From Erysipelotrichaceae bacterium (lineage in GTDB: Bacteria; Bacillota_I; Bacilli_A; RFN20; CAG-449): a DNA stretch of 38,535 nt. Each line of letters opens with the position of its first letter. Positions within the stretch are counted from its first letter, which is position 1. A program made the position numbers and the translations under genes. The DNA lies in NCBI GenBank assembly GCA_015059095.1, contig SVBA01000017.1, positions 1-38,535 on the forward strand. Direction: 5' to 3'. The notes beneath the pieces were generated by a model, which ran no database searches, was not told where the DNA came from, and saw only the letters and a list, made by a program, of their open reading frames with translations. Of this stretch, positions 31,294 to 38,512 are shown piece by piece.

Positions 31294-31322
31294 ATAATAA
31301 TAAGGATAATAGAATATGTCAA
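31294..31322 (-). promoter_or_regulatory. promoter of the sensor-ATPase operon
   Basis: Minus strand: a perfect -35 TTGACA (31317-31322), a 17-nt spacer and -10 TATTAT (31294-31299). Confidence 0.75.
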
Positions 31323-31340
31323 TCTATTACCCGAAAACAA

Positions 31341-32075
31341 TTATTTATATTCATCAATCATTAAAGAAAGACTTCTATTCATTTCTTTAAAGAATTCTGA
31401 TTTTGCTTTCATCTTAATTGTTGCATTTACTAGTTGAGATACTTTTTTATGTTGTTCTTCTATATTATTTAAATAATCAAACTTGTTAACAAAAGTTTCT
31501 TCACTTTTTTCTTTAAATTCGTTTTCAAATACAACATCTCCTACTTTAAATCTTCTTGCTTTTGGAATAGGATTTTCATTTTTCTTATATCCAAAAACAA
31601 GCATACAAATAGGATTAATGTATTTTGGCAATCCTAATAATTCTTTCATTTCCTCATAGTTTTCAACAATATCGCCAATATAACAAGATCCTATACCTAA
31701 AGATTCTGCAGCTATAACTGCATTTTCAGCAGCAATATGAGCATCAGCCATGGATAAATAAAAATCAGCTAAAGAAGGTTTTAAATTTTCATTATTTAAT
31801 TTATTATAAACATCATACCATTTTTTTGCATTAGCAACAAAAACTAAAACCATCTTTCCTTTTTTTATAAATGGTTGATTATCACATAAGACACTTAATT
31901 TGTCTTTCTTATCTTGATTGACAACATCAATAATACTATATAGAAGCATATTTCCTGCTGTAGGAGCATTAATTGCAGCTTCTAAAATAGTCTTTTTATC
32001 TTCTTGAGATATTTCTTTATCTAAATAAACTCTAGTAGATCTTCTTTCATCAATTGTTTTTAGTGTATCATTCAT
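31341..32075 (-). CDS. nitroreductase family protein (NfsA/FRP-like)
   Basis: 244 residues. The N-terminal RRSTRVYLDKEIS and APTAGNMLLYSIIDV are FMN-site motifs, with ESLGIGSCYIGDIVEN and LPKYINPICMLVFGYK later, then a C-terminal helical tail as in the larger NfsA-like group. It should reduce flavins, quinones or nitro compounds with NAD(P)H. Its ATG lies 2 nt after the stop of the small upstream gene (TAATTATG), so the two are translated together. Confidence 0.82.
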   Translation of the reverse strand: MNDTLKTIDERRSTRVYLDKEISQEDKKTILEAAINAPTAGNMLLYSIIDVVNQDKKDKLSVLCDNQPFIKKGKMVLVFVANAKKWYDVYNKLNNENLKPSLADFYLSMADAHIAAENAVIAAESLGIGSCYIGDIVENYEEMKELLGLPKYINPICMLVFGYKKNENPIPKARRFKVGDVVFENEFKEKSEETFVNKFDYLNNIEEQHKKVSQLVNATIKMKAKSEFFKEMNRSLSLMIDEYK

Positions 32076-32077
32076 AA

Positions 32078-32476
32078 TTATTTCTCCTTTATTAAATTAA
32101 ATTCTTCTATTAATTTTTGTATTCTTAACAACACTTTTTCATCTTTTGTTCTTTCATATTGTTTAGAAAATATATTTTTACTTTTTTCTAATAATTCAAT
32201 ATCGATATTATTTTTATCTAAAGTCCCTTTAATTAAATAAAACTCTGCTAAAACTAATTCTTTTTCTTCATCGACAATAAAATCTAAATATCTATTTGTT
32301 GCTTCAATACCAAATTCTATAATATTTCTAACAATGTCAATTTCACTTTTATATATAACCATCAACTTTAACGATGAATCAATAATTAAGTCTAACAATT
32401 CTAAATCATCTATTTTTTTGATTGATAAATTAGATATTTCATCTAACGTCATTACTTTTCTTTCTTTCATTACCAT
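32078..32476 (-). CDS. hypothetical helical protein coupled to a nitroreductase
   Basis: 132 residues, charged and mostly alpha-helical (EISNLSIKKIDDLELLDLII and a C-terminal TPR-like stretch KNIFSKQYERTKDEKVLLRI). It has no signal peptide, membrane helix or Cys. I do not recognise the family. The ATG has GGAG rather far upstream (13 nt); a second in-frame ATG follows two codons later. Coupling by TAATTATG to the nitroreductase suggests a shared pathway or complex. Confidence 0.6.
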   Translation of the reverse strand: MVMKERKVMTLDEISNLSIKKIDDLELLDLIIDSSLKLMVIYKSEIDIVRNIIEFGIEATNRYLDFIVDEEKELVLAEFYLIKGTLDKNNIDIELLEKSKNIFSKQYERTKDEKVLLRIQKLIEEFNLIKEK

Positions 32477-32643
32477 ATATTATTAAATTCTCCTACACAT
32501 TATACACACTTTACTAACTAAAATACTTATTTTCTCTATCATATCACTTTTTATATCATAATCATACTTTTTTATATTCTATATTTATTAGTTAATTGAT
32601 AAAATTTTATCTATATTTTGTATTATATTTTTTTAAAAAGTAG

Positions 32644-32671
32644 TATAATTCATATGTTGTCTAAAAGACAA
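32644..32671 (+). promoter_or_regulatory. TATAAT box and 5'-terminal hairpin of the ABC lipoprotein gene
   Basis: TATAAT at 32644-32649 (no clear -35) predicts a start near 32656. The RNA would begin with a stem TTGTCT/AGACAA (32657-32662 with 32666-32671), immediately followed by the GGAGG SD at 32672-32676. Confidence 0.45.
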
Positions 32672-32682
32672 GGAGGCAATTT

Positions 32683-33675
32683 ATGAAAAAAATTAAATTA
32701 TTAAGTTTATTAACTTTATTAACTTTTAGTTCATTAGTAGGTTGTGGCAATCCAAACTCTTCTAGTGGAAACGAACAAATTAGTTCAAGTGAAAATTCAA
32801 TCGAAGTATCAAGTGAGATTAAAGACGATTACAAATTAACAATAGTATCTCCTAGTGGCGCTCCTGCAATTGCAATCGCAGATCTAGCATACAATTATAA
32901 AGATCAATACAATTTCGAATTAAATAAAGAAGCAACTATTTTACAACAATCATTTTTAGGAAATGAATTAGATGTAATCATCGCACCAATTAATCTAGGT
33001 GCTACAATGTATAATAAAAATGGCAATTACCAATTAGCATCTATGCTAACTTGGGGCAATTTATATTTTGCATCTAGAATTGAAAATTTTACTTTAGAGT
33101 CAATGAATGATCAAGATGTTGTATTCTTTGGCCAAGGAACAATAAATCAATATGTTGTTGAATCGATTTTAGAGTATAATAATATTGAACCAAAAAGTAT
33201 TTCTTATTTAGGTTCGACAAGTTTAACTCAAGGCCAATTAATTTCTGATGAAAATACAATTGCTTTAGTAGCAGAACCTGCTTTATCTGTTGCAAAAAAT
33301 AAAGTACAAGGCATCACTTCTATTTCAGTACAAGAATTATATGCCGAAATGACAAAAAAAGGTTCATACCCTCAAGCAGGATGCTTCATTAGAAAAAATA
33401 CAATCAAAGAGCACAAAGAAGTAGTAGATAATTTTATTGTCAATTTAGAAAATTCGGCTAATAAAACATCTACTAATACAGAAGAAATTGCTGGTTATGC
33501 TCAAGAATTACAATTCGGTGGAACAAAAGCAGTATTAACTAATGCAATTCCAAATTGTAATATTGATTTTGTAAAGGCAATTGATTGTAAAACACAAGTA
33601 GAAACTCTATTTGCTAACGCATTAAATTATTGTGGAGGAAAATTGCCAGATGAAGGATTCTATTATCAAAAATAA
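32683..33675 (+). CDS. ABC transporter substrate-binding lipoprotein (NMT1/SsuA-like)
   Basis: 330 residues. Lipobox FSSLVGC with Cys21 and a Ser/Asn-rich spacer, then a periplasmic-binding fold resembling the NMT1/THI5 and SsuA/TauA group (SPSGAPAIAIADLA, NELDVIIAPINLGATMY, VAEPALSVAK). Such proteins bind thiamine precursors, sulfonates, nitrate or similar small organic molecules; the substrate cannot be told. The permease gene overlaps its 3' end by 26 nt. The mRNA probably starts with a hairpin next to the SD. Confidence 0.82.
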   Translation: MKKIKLLSLLTLLTFSSLVGCGNPNSSSGNEQISSSENSIEVSSEIKDDYKLTIVSPSGAPAIAIADLAYNYKDQYNFELNKEATILQQSFLGNELDVIIAPINLGATMYNKNGNYQLASMLTWGNLYFASRIENFTLESMNDQDVVFFGQGTINQYVVESILEYNNIEPKSISYLGSTSLTQGQLISDENTIALVAEPALSVAKNKVQGITSISVQELYAEMTKKGSYPQAGCFIRKNTIKEHKEVVDNFIVNLENSANKTSTNTEEIAGYAQELQFGGTKAVLTNAIPNCNIDFVKAIDCKTQVETLFANALNYCGGKLPDEGFYYQK

Positions 33676-34435
33676 GACCATTAAAAAAATAATTATCTAT
33701 ACATTATCTATACTAGCTTTATATCTAGTAAGTTTAATCGCGTCTTTTATTTTTAATAATACAATTATCCTACCAAGTCCAAATGATGTACTAATGAGTT
33801 TATCTTCTTTATTAATAAAAGGAACTACATATTATTATTTAGGAAACACACTATTATCTTTATTAATTTCTTTAGTTATTAGTTTTATTATCGGATTAAC
33901 ATTTGGAATACTTTCTGGACTATATGATTCATTTAGGACTTTTTTAAAGCCATGGATTACAATTATGAGAAGTTTCCCTTTATCTGCTATCATCATTCTA
34001 ATTCTAGTTATTGCAGGGTTTAAAAATACTCCTTATATAGTAGCAACATTTGTTTTAGCACCTATTATTTATGAATCCATTCAAAATGGAATTAGAGATA
34101 TTGACCAATCCTACATAGACACATATAAATTAGAAAGTAAAATTAATTTAAAAATTATTACAAAAGTATATTTACCTTTAATTTCTTCTTCAATAAAAGC
34201 ATCGTTTACTAGCGCAGTAGGACTAGGAATTAAAGTACTTATTATGGCAGAATTTCTTGCGGGTTCATCCAATTCTTTAGGTTATGCAATTAAACCTTCT
34301 ATCGACAATTTAAATTATGCAGAAGTATATGCTTATTGCATTATTATTATCATTGTTGTCTTATTAGTTGAATCATTACCAAAATTAATTATCAAATTAA
34401 ACGATTTCATTAAATCAAAAAAGAAAAAAGTTTAG
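33650..34435 (+). CDS. ABC transporter permease (SsuC/TauC type)
   Basis: 261 residues with about six membrane helices and the BPD_transp_1 fold. The EAA-like loop is IRDIDQSYIDTYKLESKINL through ITKVYLPLIS. It pairs with the preceding lipoprotein. The frame starts earlier at a GTG; the ATG at 33650, about 11 nt after GGAGG, is preferred, giving a 26-nt overlap with the upstream gene. No ATP-binding subunit follows: a terminator (34446-34469) ends the operon, so an ATPase must be supplied from elsewhere. Confidence 0.88.
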   Translation: MKDSIIKNKTIKKIIIYTLSILALYLVSLIASFIFNNTIILPSPNDVLMSLSSLLIKGTTYYYLGNTLLSLLISLVISFIIGLTFGILSGLYDSFRTFLKPWITIMRSFPLSAIIILILVIAGFKNTPYIVATFVLAPIIYESIQNGIRDIDQSYIDTYKLESKINLKIITKVYLPLISSSIKASFTSAVGLGIKVLIMAEFLAGSSNSLGYAIKPSIDNLNYAEVYAYCIIIIIVVLLVESLPKLIIKLNDFIKSKKKKV

Positions 34436-34445
34436 TTTTTAGCAA

Positions 34446-34472
34446 AAAAGTCGGGGTTTCCTGACTTTTATT
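34446..34472 (+). terminator. intrinsic terminator of the ABC operon
   Basis: AAAAGTCGGG (34446-34455) pairs with CCTGACTTTT (34460-34469) with one G-U pair. Confidence 0.75.
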
Positions 34473-34531
34473 TGTTAATAATCTTATTTATTATCTAATA
34501 AAATTATGTTAATATTTATGTGGGTGAAAAT

Positions 34532-36142
34532 ATGAAAACATTATTAATTGGAATTAATTCAAAATATATACATCCCAATTTAGCAATTAGATTATTAAAG
34601 GCTAATTGTTCTTTTCCAGTTGATATAAAAGAATTTAATATAAAACACTCTTTAGAAGATATTTATAATTACATAATAGAAAATAAATATGAAATAGTAG
34701 GTATATCTTGTTATATTTGGAATATAGAATTAGTTAAATTATTACTTCCACTTCTAAGAAAACATAATATTATCATAATTCTTGGTGGACCTGAAGTTTC
34801 ATACAATTCTACCTATTATTTATATAATAATTTAGTAGATTACGTAATCAAAAACGAAGGTGAAGAGACATTTGATTTATTAATTAGATATCTTCATAAT
34901 GATAAAATTAAAATTGAAGATATCCCTAATTTATACTATCAAGATAAATTCACTTTTGATAAGCTTGTCGATATTTCCAAATCAAAGATGGCTTATGATC
35001 TGTTAGAGGATGTAGAAAATCAAATAATCTATATTGAAACTTCTAGAGGCTGTCCATTTCATTGTGGATACTGTATGGCTAGTTTAGACAATAAACTTCG
35101 TTTCTTCTCAATCGAAGAAATTAAAAGACAAGTTTTATCATTAATTGAAAAAGGTGGAAGAATTTTCAAATTTTTAGATAGGACCTTTAATGCAAATAAA
35201 AAGAATTTCATTTCATTAATTGATTTTATTATTAAGCATCATAAAGAAAATAACTCTTTCCAATTTGAAATTACAGGTGACTTATTAGATGATGATGTAA
35301 TCAATTACATCAACGAACATTCACCTAAAGATTTATTTAGATTTGAAATTGGAATTCAATCTACAAATTTAAAGGCAAATAAGGCCGTTTATCGAATCCA
35401 AAATAATGAAAAACTTTTTCATAACATTAAATTAATTCAAGAAAAAGGAATTATCGATTTACATCTAGATTTAATCGCTGGATTACCTTATGAAGATTAT
35501 TCTTCATTTATTAATACATTTAATGAAGTATTACAATTAAGACCAAAAGAATTACAATTAGGTTTCTTAAAACTATTAAAAGGAACAAAATTATATGAAG
35601 AAAAAGATCAATATGGATATAAATTTAACAAAAAGGCTCCTTATGATATTATTTCAAATAACTTTCTAAGCGAGGAAGACGTTTATAATATTCATATTGT
35701 CGAAGACGCATTTGATTACTACTACAATAAAGATTACTTTAAAACTTCCATCAATTATATTTTAGATAAAACTGATAATTGTTTTTCTTTCTTTCACCAT
35801 TTAGGTAAAAAAGAACTAAAGTCTAAAAAGCTCGAACACACATTTAAATTACTAGATGATTTTGTTAAAGAAAATTTTATTGAATACTACAATAATTTCC
35901 ATGAATTACTTATTTTAGATTATTTGAACTGTTACAATATTAAGCCAGGTTCATGGTGGAACGAAAGATTATCTCCAAAAGATAAGAATGAAGTAATAAG
36001 AACTTATCATAAAAACGAATTAAAAGATATTGATATTAATATTTTATATAAATATAGTTTAGTAATCCCTCTAGAAAATAATTACTTAATCGCTATATAT
36101 AAAGACAACAAAAAATCTATATATAAAATAAAAAGAAGTTAA
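34532..36142 (+). CDS. B12-binding domain radical SAM protein with DUF4080
   Basis: 536 residues. An N-terminal cobalamin-binding fold (about 1-125: LLIGINSKYIHPNLAIRLLK, IIIILGGPEVS) is followed by a radical SAM core with CPFHCGYC (C174, C178, C181) and FKFLDRTFNAN, EIGIQS, then a C-terminal DUF4080 region. Such enzymes use a 4Fe-4S cluster and SAM, often with cobalamin, for methylation or rearrangement; the substrate of DUF4080 members is unknown to me. The frame opens at a GTG four codons earlier; the ATG at 34532, after GGGTGA, is used. Monocistronic. Confidence 0.88.
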   Translation: MKTLLIGINSKYIHPNLAIRLLKANCSFPVDIKEFNIKHSLEDIYNYIIENKYEIVGISCYIWNIELVKLLLPLLRKHNIIIILGGPEVSYNSTYYLYNNLVDYVIKNEGEETFDLLIRYLHNDKIKIEDIPNLYYQDKFTFDKLVDISKSKMAYDLLEDVENQIIYIETSRGCPFHCGYCMASLDNKLRFFSIEEIKRQVLSLIEKGGRIFKFLDRTFNANKKNFISLIDFIIKHHKENNSFQFEITGDLLDDDVINYINEHSPKDLFRFEIGIQSTNLKANKAVYRIQNNEKLFHNIKLIQEKGIIDLHLDLIAGLPYEDYSSFINTFNEVLQLRPKELQLGFLKLLKGTKLYEEKDQYGYKFNKKAPYDIISNNFLSEEDVYNIHIVEDAFDYYYNKDYFKTSINYILDKTDNCFSFFHHLGKKELKSKKLEHTFKLLDDFVKENFIEYYNNFHELLILDYLNCYNIKPGSWWNERLSPKDKNEVIRTYHKNELKDIDINILYKYSLVIPLENNYLIAIYKDNKKSIYKIKRS

Positions 36143-36166
36143 CGAATACGTTAAACTTCTTTTTTC
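36134..36166. terminator. bidirectional terminator between convergent genes
   Basis: AGAAGTTAACG (36134-36144) pairs with CGTTAAACTTCT (36149-36160) with a one-base bulge, and T runs follow. Confidence 0.7.
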
Positions 36167-36892
36167 TTACTTTTTAATATTTTTTGCAACTTCTTTAGCT
36201 ATTTCTAACGCTCCTTCTTTATTAGGATGAATTAAATCAGAAGAAATTAAATCACTTCTCCCTTCAGTTAAATTATTAATATCTATTAATTTATATCCCT
36301 TTTCTTGAGCGTATTCTCTAACAAATTCTGCGATTTCTTCAACAATACTAGGTTGAATATCAAATGATGATTCAGATGTTTCAACATCATCGTCAAATGC
36401 AGTTGCTGGAGTACACAAATAAACTTCTAAATCAGCATTATTTTCTAAATACGAATTTAATAGTTTTTCATAATCTTCTTCAAATGCATCAATACCTTTC
36501 CAATTATAAGGTTTTGCATCATTACTCCCTAACATAAAAACTAAAATATCTGCATCAAAATCTAAACCTTTTCTATAAGCTTCTACACTACTATATGGTT
36601 TATCTGCATCATCTTGAACACAAAATCCACTTACCCCGTAATTATTAACACAGTAGTCATCTCCTAATAATTCTTGAAGTTTTACAGGATAATTATTTTT
36701 AGACCAATTACTTATTCCATGACCATAAGTAATAGAATCACCTACGCAAGCTACTTTTATTTGATTATCTTTAGCTTCTTTATATTTATTCATTCCAGAT
36801 AAACCAATATTGTATAAAATAATAATTCCAGTTGTTAATAAAATAGCAACAGAAGCTATTACAATACCAAATATTTTAAATACTTTTTTCAT
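36167..36892 (-). CDS. membrane-anchored SGNH/GDSL esterase
   Basis: 241 residues. One N-terminal membrane helix (about 8-29) anchors an extracytoplasmic SGNH hydrolase. Block I is VGDSITYGHG (nucleophile S53), followed by NNYGVSGF, the block III motif GSNDAK and the catalytic Asp-His in DLIHPN near the C-terminus. It probably removes acetyl or other ester groups from surface or dietary carbohydrates. The best relatives by eye are sialate or xylan O-acetylesterases, but substrate is inferred only. Monocistronic; SD AGGAG-type. Confidence 0.87.
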   Translation of the reverse strand: MKKVFKIFGIVIASVAILLTTGIIILYNIGLSGMNKYKEAKDNQIKVACVGDSITYGHGISNWSKNNYPVKLQELLGDDYCVNNYGVSGFCVQDDADKPYSSVEAYRKGLDFDADILVFMLGSNDAKPYNWKGIDAFEEDYEKLLNSYLENNADLEVYLCTPATAFDDDVETSESSFDIQPSIVEEIAEFVREYAQEKGYKLIDINNLTEGRSDLISSDLIHPNKEGALEIAKEVAKNIKK

Positions 36893-37098
36893 AACTTTTT
36901 ACTCCTATAAAAATATTATATCTCATCTATAATTAAATCGTTATTTTTTTGTACTTTTTTTCTTTCAATATTTCTACAAAAAATCTCATATTAATAAACA
37001 TTATTTATAAATAAATAATAACTACTTAACGTGAAAATAATATATATCTTACCTAAGATTTATGTAGGAGAAAATAGGGATTCATGCCTTTTTTACTA
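36893..37098. other. A/T-rich intergenic stretch upstream of the toxin-like locus
   Basis: No gene is supported here. It holds the SD and promoter region of the divergent SGNH gene, T/A-rich tracts, and near 37068-37096 a weak hairpin with a T run (TAGGG ... CCTTTTTT) just before the toxin-like promoter. Confidence 0.5.
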
Positions 37099-37107
37099 TG
37101 CTAAAAT
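37099..37107 (+). promoter_or_regulatory. extended -10 promoter of the toxin-like mRNA
   Basis: TGCTAAAAT (37099-37107) is an extended -10 element. The predicted start near 37113 places a hairpin (TTCTTGAT 37115-37122 with ATCAAGGA 37129-37136) at the extreme 5' end of the RNA. Confidence 0.45.
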
Positions 37108-37155
37108 ATATGTGTTCTTGATACATTCATCAAGGACTATTAGAAGGAGTAAGTC

Positions 37156-37194
37156 ATGCAAAAAGCACACCATATGGATCCTATGGACGTGTGA
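37156..37194 (+). CDS. 12-residue leader peptide coupled to the toxin-like ORF
   Basis: ATG at 37156 has a very good SD (AAGGAG at 37144-37149). It encodes MQKAHHMDPMDV and stops at TGA (37192-37194), which overlaps the ATG of the next ORF (TGATG). Its codons run into a hairpin (37166-37193) that ends just before that ATG, so translating the leader would open it. The arrangement recalls the mok-hok coupling. Confidence 0.5.
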   Translation: MQKAHHMDPMDV

Positions 37195-37292
37195 TGGAGG
37201 TGTACCAAGTGGAATTCTACTTGGTAATGCTAGTTATTATATTAACTTTAATCAGTTATATATTAACTAATAAATCTACTTCTAGAAAGTAG
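37194..37292 (+). CDS. small single-helix membrane peptide, type I toxin-like
   Basis: 32 residues: a short head MEVYQVEFYL, a hydrophobic helix (VMLVIILTLISYIL) and a basic tail (TNKSTSRK). Size, layout and the opening M-x-x-Y/F-Q resemble TxpA/BsrE-type (holin-like) toxins of Firmicutes, which disturb the membrane and are silenced by antisense RNA. It has no strong SD of its own for ATG 37194; a GTG at 37209 is 8 nt after GGAGG and would give 27 residues. The coding region contains a hairpin (ACCAAGT 37204-37210 with ACTTGGT 37219-37225). Confidence 0.5.
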   Translation: MEVYQVEFYLVMLVIILTLISYILTNKSTSRK

Positions 37293-37301
37293 AAGTCATA
37301 C

Positions 37302-37336
37302 TTATTAACTTATAGAGACACTCTATTTGTTAATAA
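37302..37336. repeat. 35-nt nested inverted repeat in the toxin-like 3' UTR
   Basis: TTATTAAC (37302-37309) pairs with GTTAATAA (37329-37336), and inside it ATAGAG (37312-37317) pairs with CTCTAT (37321-37326), with a symmetric 2-nt internal loop and 3-nt end loop. No U run follows, so it is a structural element rather than a terminator. Confidence 0.65.
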
Positions 37337-37342
37337 TTCACT

Positions 37343-37427
37343 TGACATTGCATGCTCCTTAGTTCCCAATAATAGGAAAAGGACTAGAGTGGCTTCTAGT
37401 CCTTTTTCAATGCTATGACATTGCATG
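37343..37427. repeat. 12-bp direct repeat flanking the terminator
   Basis: TGACATTGCATG occurs at 37343-37354 and again at 37416-37427, on either side of the terminator hairpin. Confidence 0.6.
37377..37408. terminator. strong terminator of the toxin-like mRNA
   Basis: AAAAGGACTAGA (37377-37388) pairs with TCTAGTCCTTTT (37395-37406), followed by T on the plus strand. It also forms a weaker stop for minus-strand RNA. Confidence 0.8.
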
Positions 37428-37434
37428 TATATAT

Positions 37435-37463
37435 ATTATACATTACTATTTTGAAAATATAAA
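37435..37463 (-). promoter_or_regulatory. opposing promoter, possible antitoxin RNA
   Basis: Minus strand: -35 TTTATA (37458-37463), a 17-nt spacer and a perfect -10 TATAAT (37435-37440). RNA starting near 37428 would be antisense to the toxin-like 3' UTR. A plausible end is the hairpin with UUUAUU at about 37265-37292, giving roughly 160 nt. Confidence 0.4.
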
Positions 37464-37481
37464 CAATCCAATAAAATATTT

Positions 37482-38363
37482 TTAAACATATTTACTAATA
37501 AATTTTTTAATAACACTTTGATATAAATTAGTTTGTTTATACATTCCATTACCATGATTACATCCAGGTAAAATAATAATTTCTGTTTCTTTTGGACTAA
37601 TTTTTTGTAATCCATTTAATAAATCATCCATATGTTCATTTTCTCCTGCAGATAATAATAATGGATATTTAGCATTAGCAATTGTCTTAAATCCATCAAA
37701 TTTAGAAATATCAGTTTTAAATGTTTTATTAAATTTATTAACACAGTGTTTATATACTTCATCGCCATCTTTTTTAAAAGCAGAATGGGCAACAGCATTA
37801 AAGAATCCTTCAATACTTATACTTGGTGCATCCGCGATTAGACACTTAACATTTTTTATTTCTTTATCAATCAAATCTAAAACAATTCCTCCACCCATAC
37901 TTAAACCATGGATAATTATTTTACCATTAGGAATTCTTTTATTAATAAGGTCACACCATTTAATAATATCTAAATAATCTAAAGCACCAAAAGATATATA
38001 TTTCCCTTCACTTGGTCCATGTGCTCTTAAATATGGAATTAAAAAATTATATCCTAAAGAATGATAAAAAAGTCCTGGGAAAGCAGATTCTCTTTCAGCA
38101 TGACTAGTATATCCATGAACCCAAATAACAGTAATATCGCTACTTTCACTAGGGTAAAACAAACCTTTTAACTTTAAATTATCTTCACTTATTATTTCTA
38201 CATCTTCATGTGGAAGTTTTTTTATTTCCGCTAAAGAATTATGAACTTTAGTAATAGTATCATACCAAGAATCTTCTGGTCCTACCATTTTATATGCCCT
38301 ATTAATATCATGTCTTTTTAATAAAACGTTAAATAAAATATTTCCTTTTAATTTATTAAACAT
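37482..38363 (-). CDS. alpha/beta hydrolase (serine hydrolase, BD-FAE/UPF0227-type)
   Basis: 293 residues. VIWVHGYTSHAERESAFPGL is the oxyanion-hole HG region and IIIHGLSMGGGIVLDLI the nucleophile elbow (S155). SAGENEHMDDL probably carries the acid and LPGCNHGNG the catalytic His. There is no strong signal peptide. Members are esterases, lipases or peptidases of varied specificity. The frame extends to a TTG five codons earlier; the ATG at 38361-38363, 9 nt after GGAG, is preferred. Confidence 0.85.
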   Translation of the reverse strand: MFNKLKGNILFNVLLKRHDINRAYKMVGPEDSWYDTITKVHNSLAEIKKLPHEDVEIISEDNLKLKGLFYPSESSDITVIWVHGYTSHAERESAFPGLFYHSLGYNFLIPYLRAHGPSEGKYISFGALDYLDIIKWCDLINKRIPNGKIIIHGLSMGGGIVLDLIDKEIKNVKCLIADAPSISIEGFFNAVAHSAFKKDGDEVYKHCVNKFNKTFKTDISKFDGFKTIANAKYPLLLSAGENEHMDDLLNGLQKISPKETEIIILPGCNHGNGMYKQTNLYQSVIKKFISKYV

Positions 38364-38424
38364 AATCTTATTCTCCAATCTAGAATAATGATATCATATT
38401 TATTTATTTTATATAATTAAAAAA

Positions 38425-38450
38425 CAAAAAAACGACACCGAAGTGCCGTT
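38425..38450 (-). terminator. tRNA-type terminator downstream of the tRNA-Gly 3' fragment
   Basis: AACGACAC (38431-38438) pairs with GTGCCGTT (38443-38450), with a UUCG loop and a U run on the minus strand. It stands where the terminator of a minus-strand tRNA would be. Confidence 0.7.
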
Positions 38451-38460
38451 AATAATCTAA

Positions 38461-38479
38461 TGGAGCAGGTGACGGGAAT
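38461..38479 (-). pseudogene. 3' end of tRNA-Gly only: candidate attachment site
   Basis: On the minus strand the 19 nt ATTCCCGTCACCTGCTCCA are the T-arm end, acceptor strand, discriminator U and CCA of a tRNA-Gly. Upstream sequence (38480 on) has no tRNA structure: the anticodon and D arms are missing. Such 3' fragments remain at one end of elements integrated in tRNA genes. Confidence 0.6.
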
Positions 38480-38483
38480 TTTC

Positions 38484-38512
38484 TTCACTTACTTCATTTT
38501 TTATGATATAAT
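38484..38512 (+). promoter_or_regulatory. promoter pointing out of the right edge
   Basis: -35 TTCACT (38484-38489), a 17-nt spacer and a perfect -10 TATAAT (38507-38512). It begins five bases after the tRNA fragment, so it would drive the first gene of whatever lies to the right. Confidence 0.55.

Noticed and set aside
32477-32682. TPP riboswitch before the NMT1/THI5-like lipoprotein
   Set aside because: No CTGAGA-type core; only A/T-rich sequence, a TATAAT box and a small hairpin.
37031-37270. 79-codon plus-strand ORF across the toxin-like locus
   Set aside because: No SD, no recognisable composition, and it conflicts with the SD-supported leader and toxin-like frames and with the promoter and hairpins in between.
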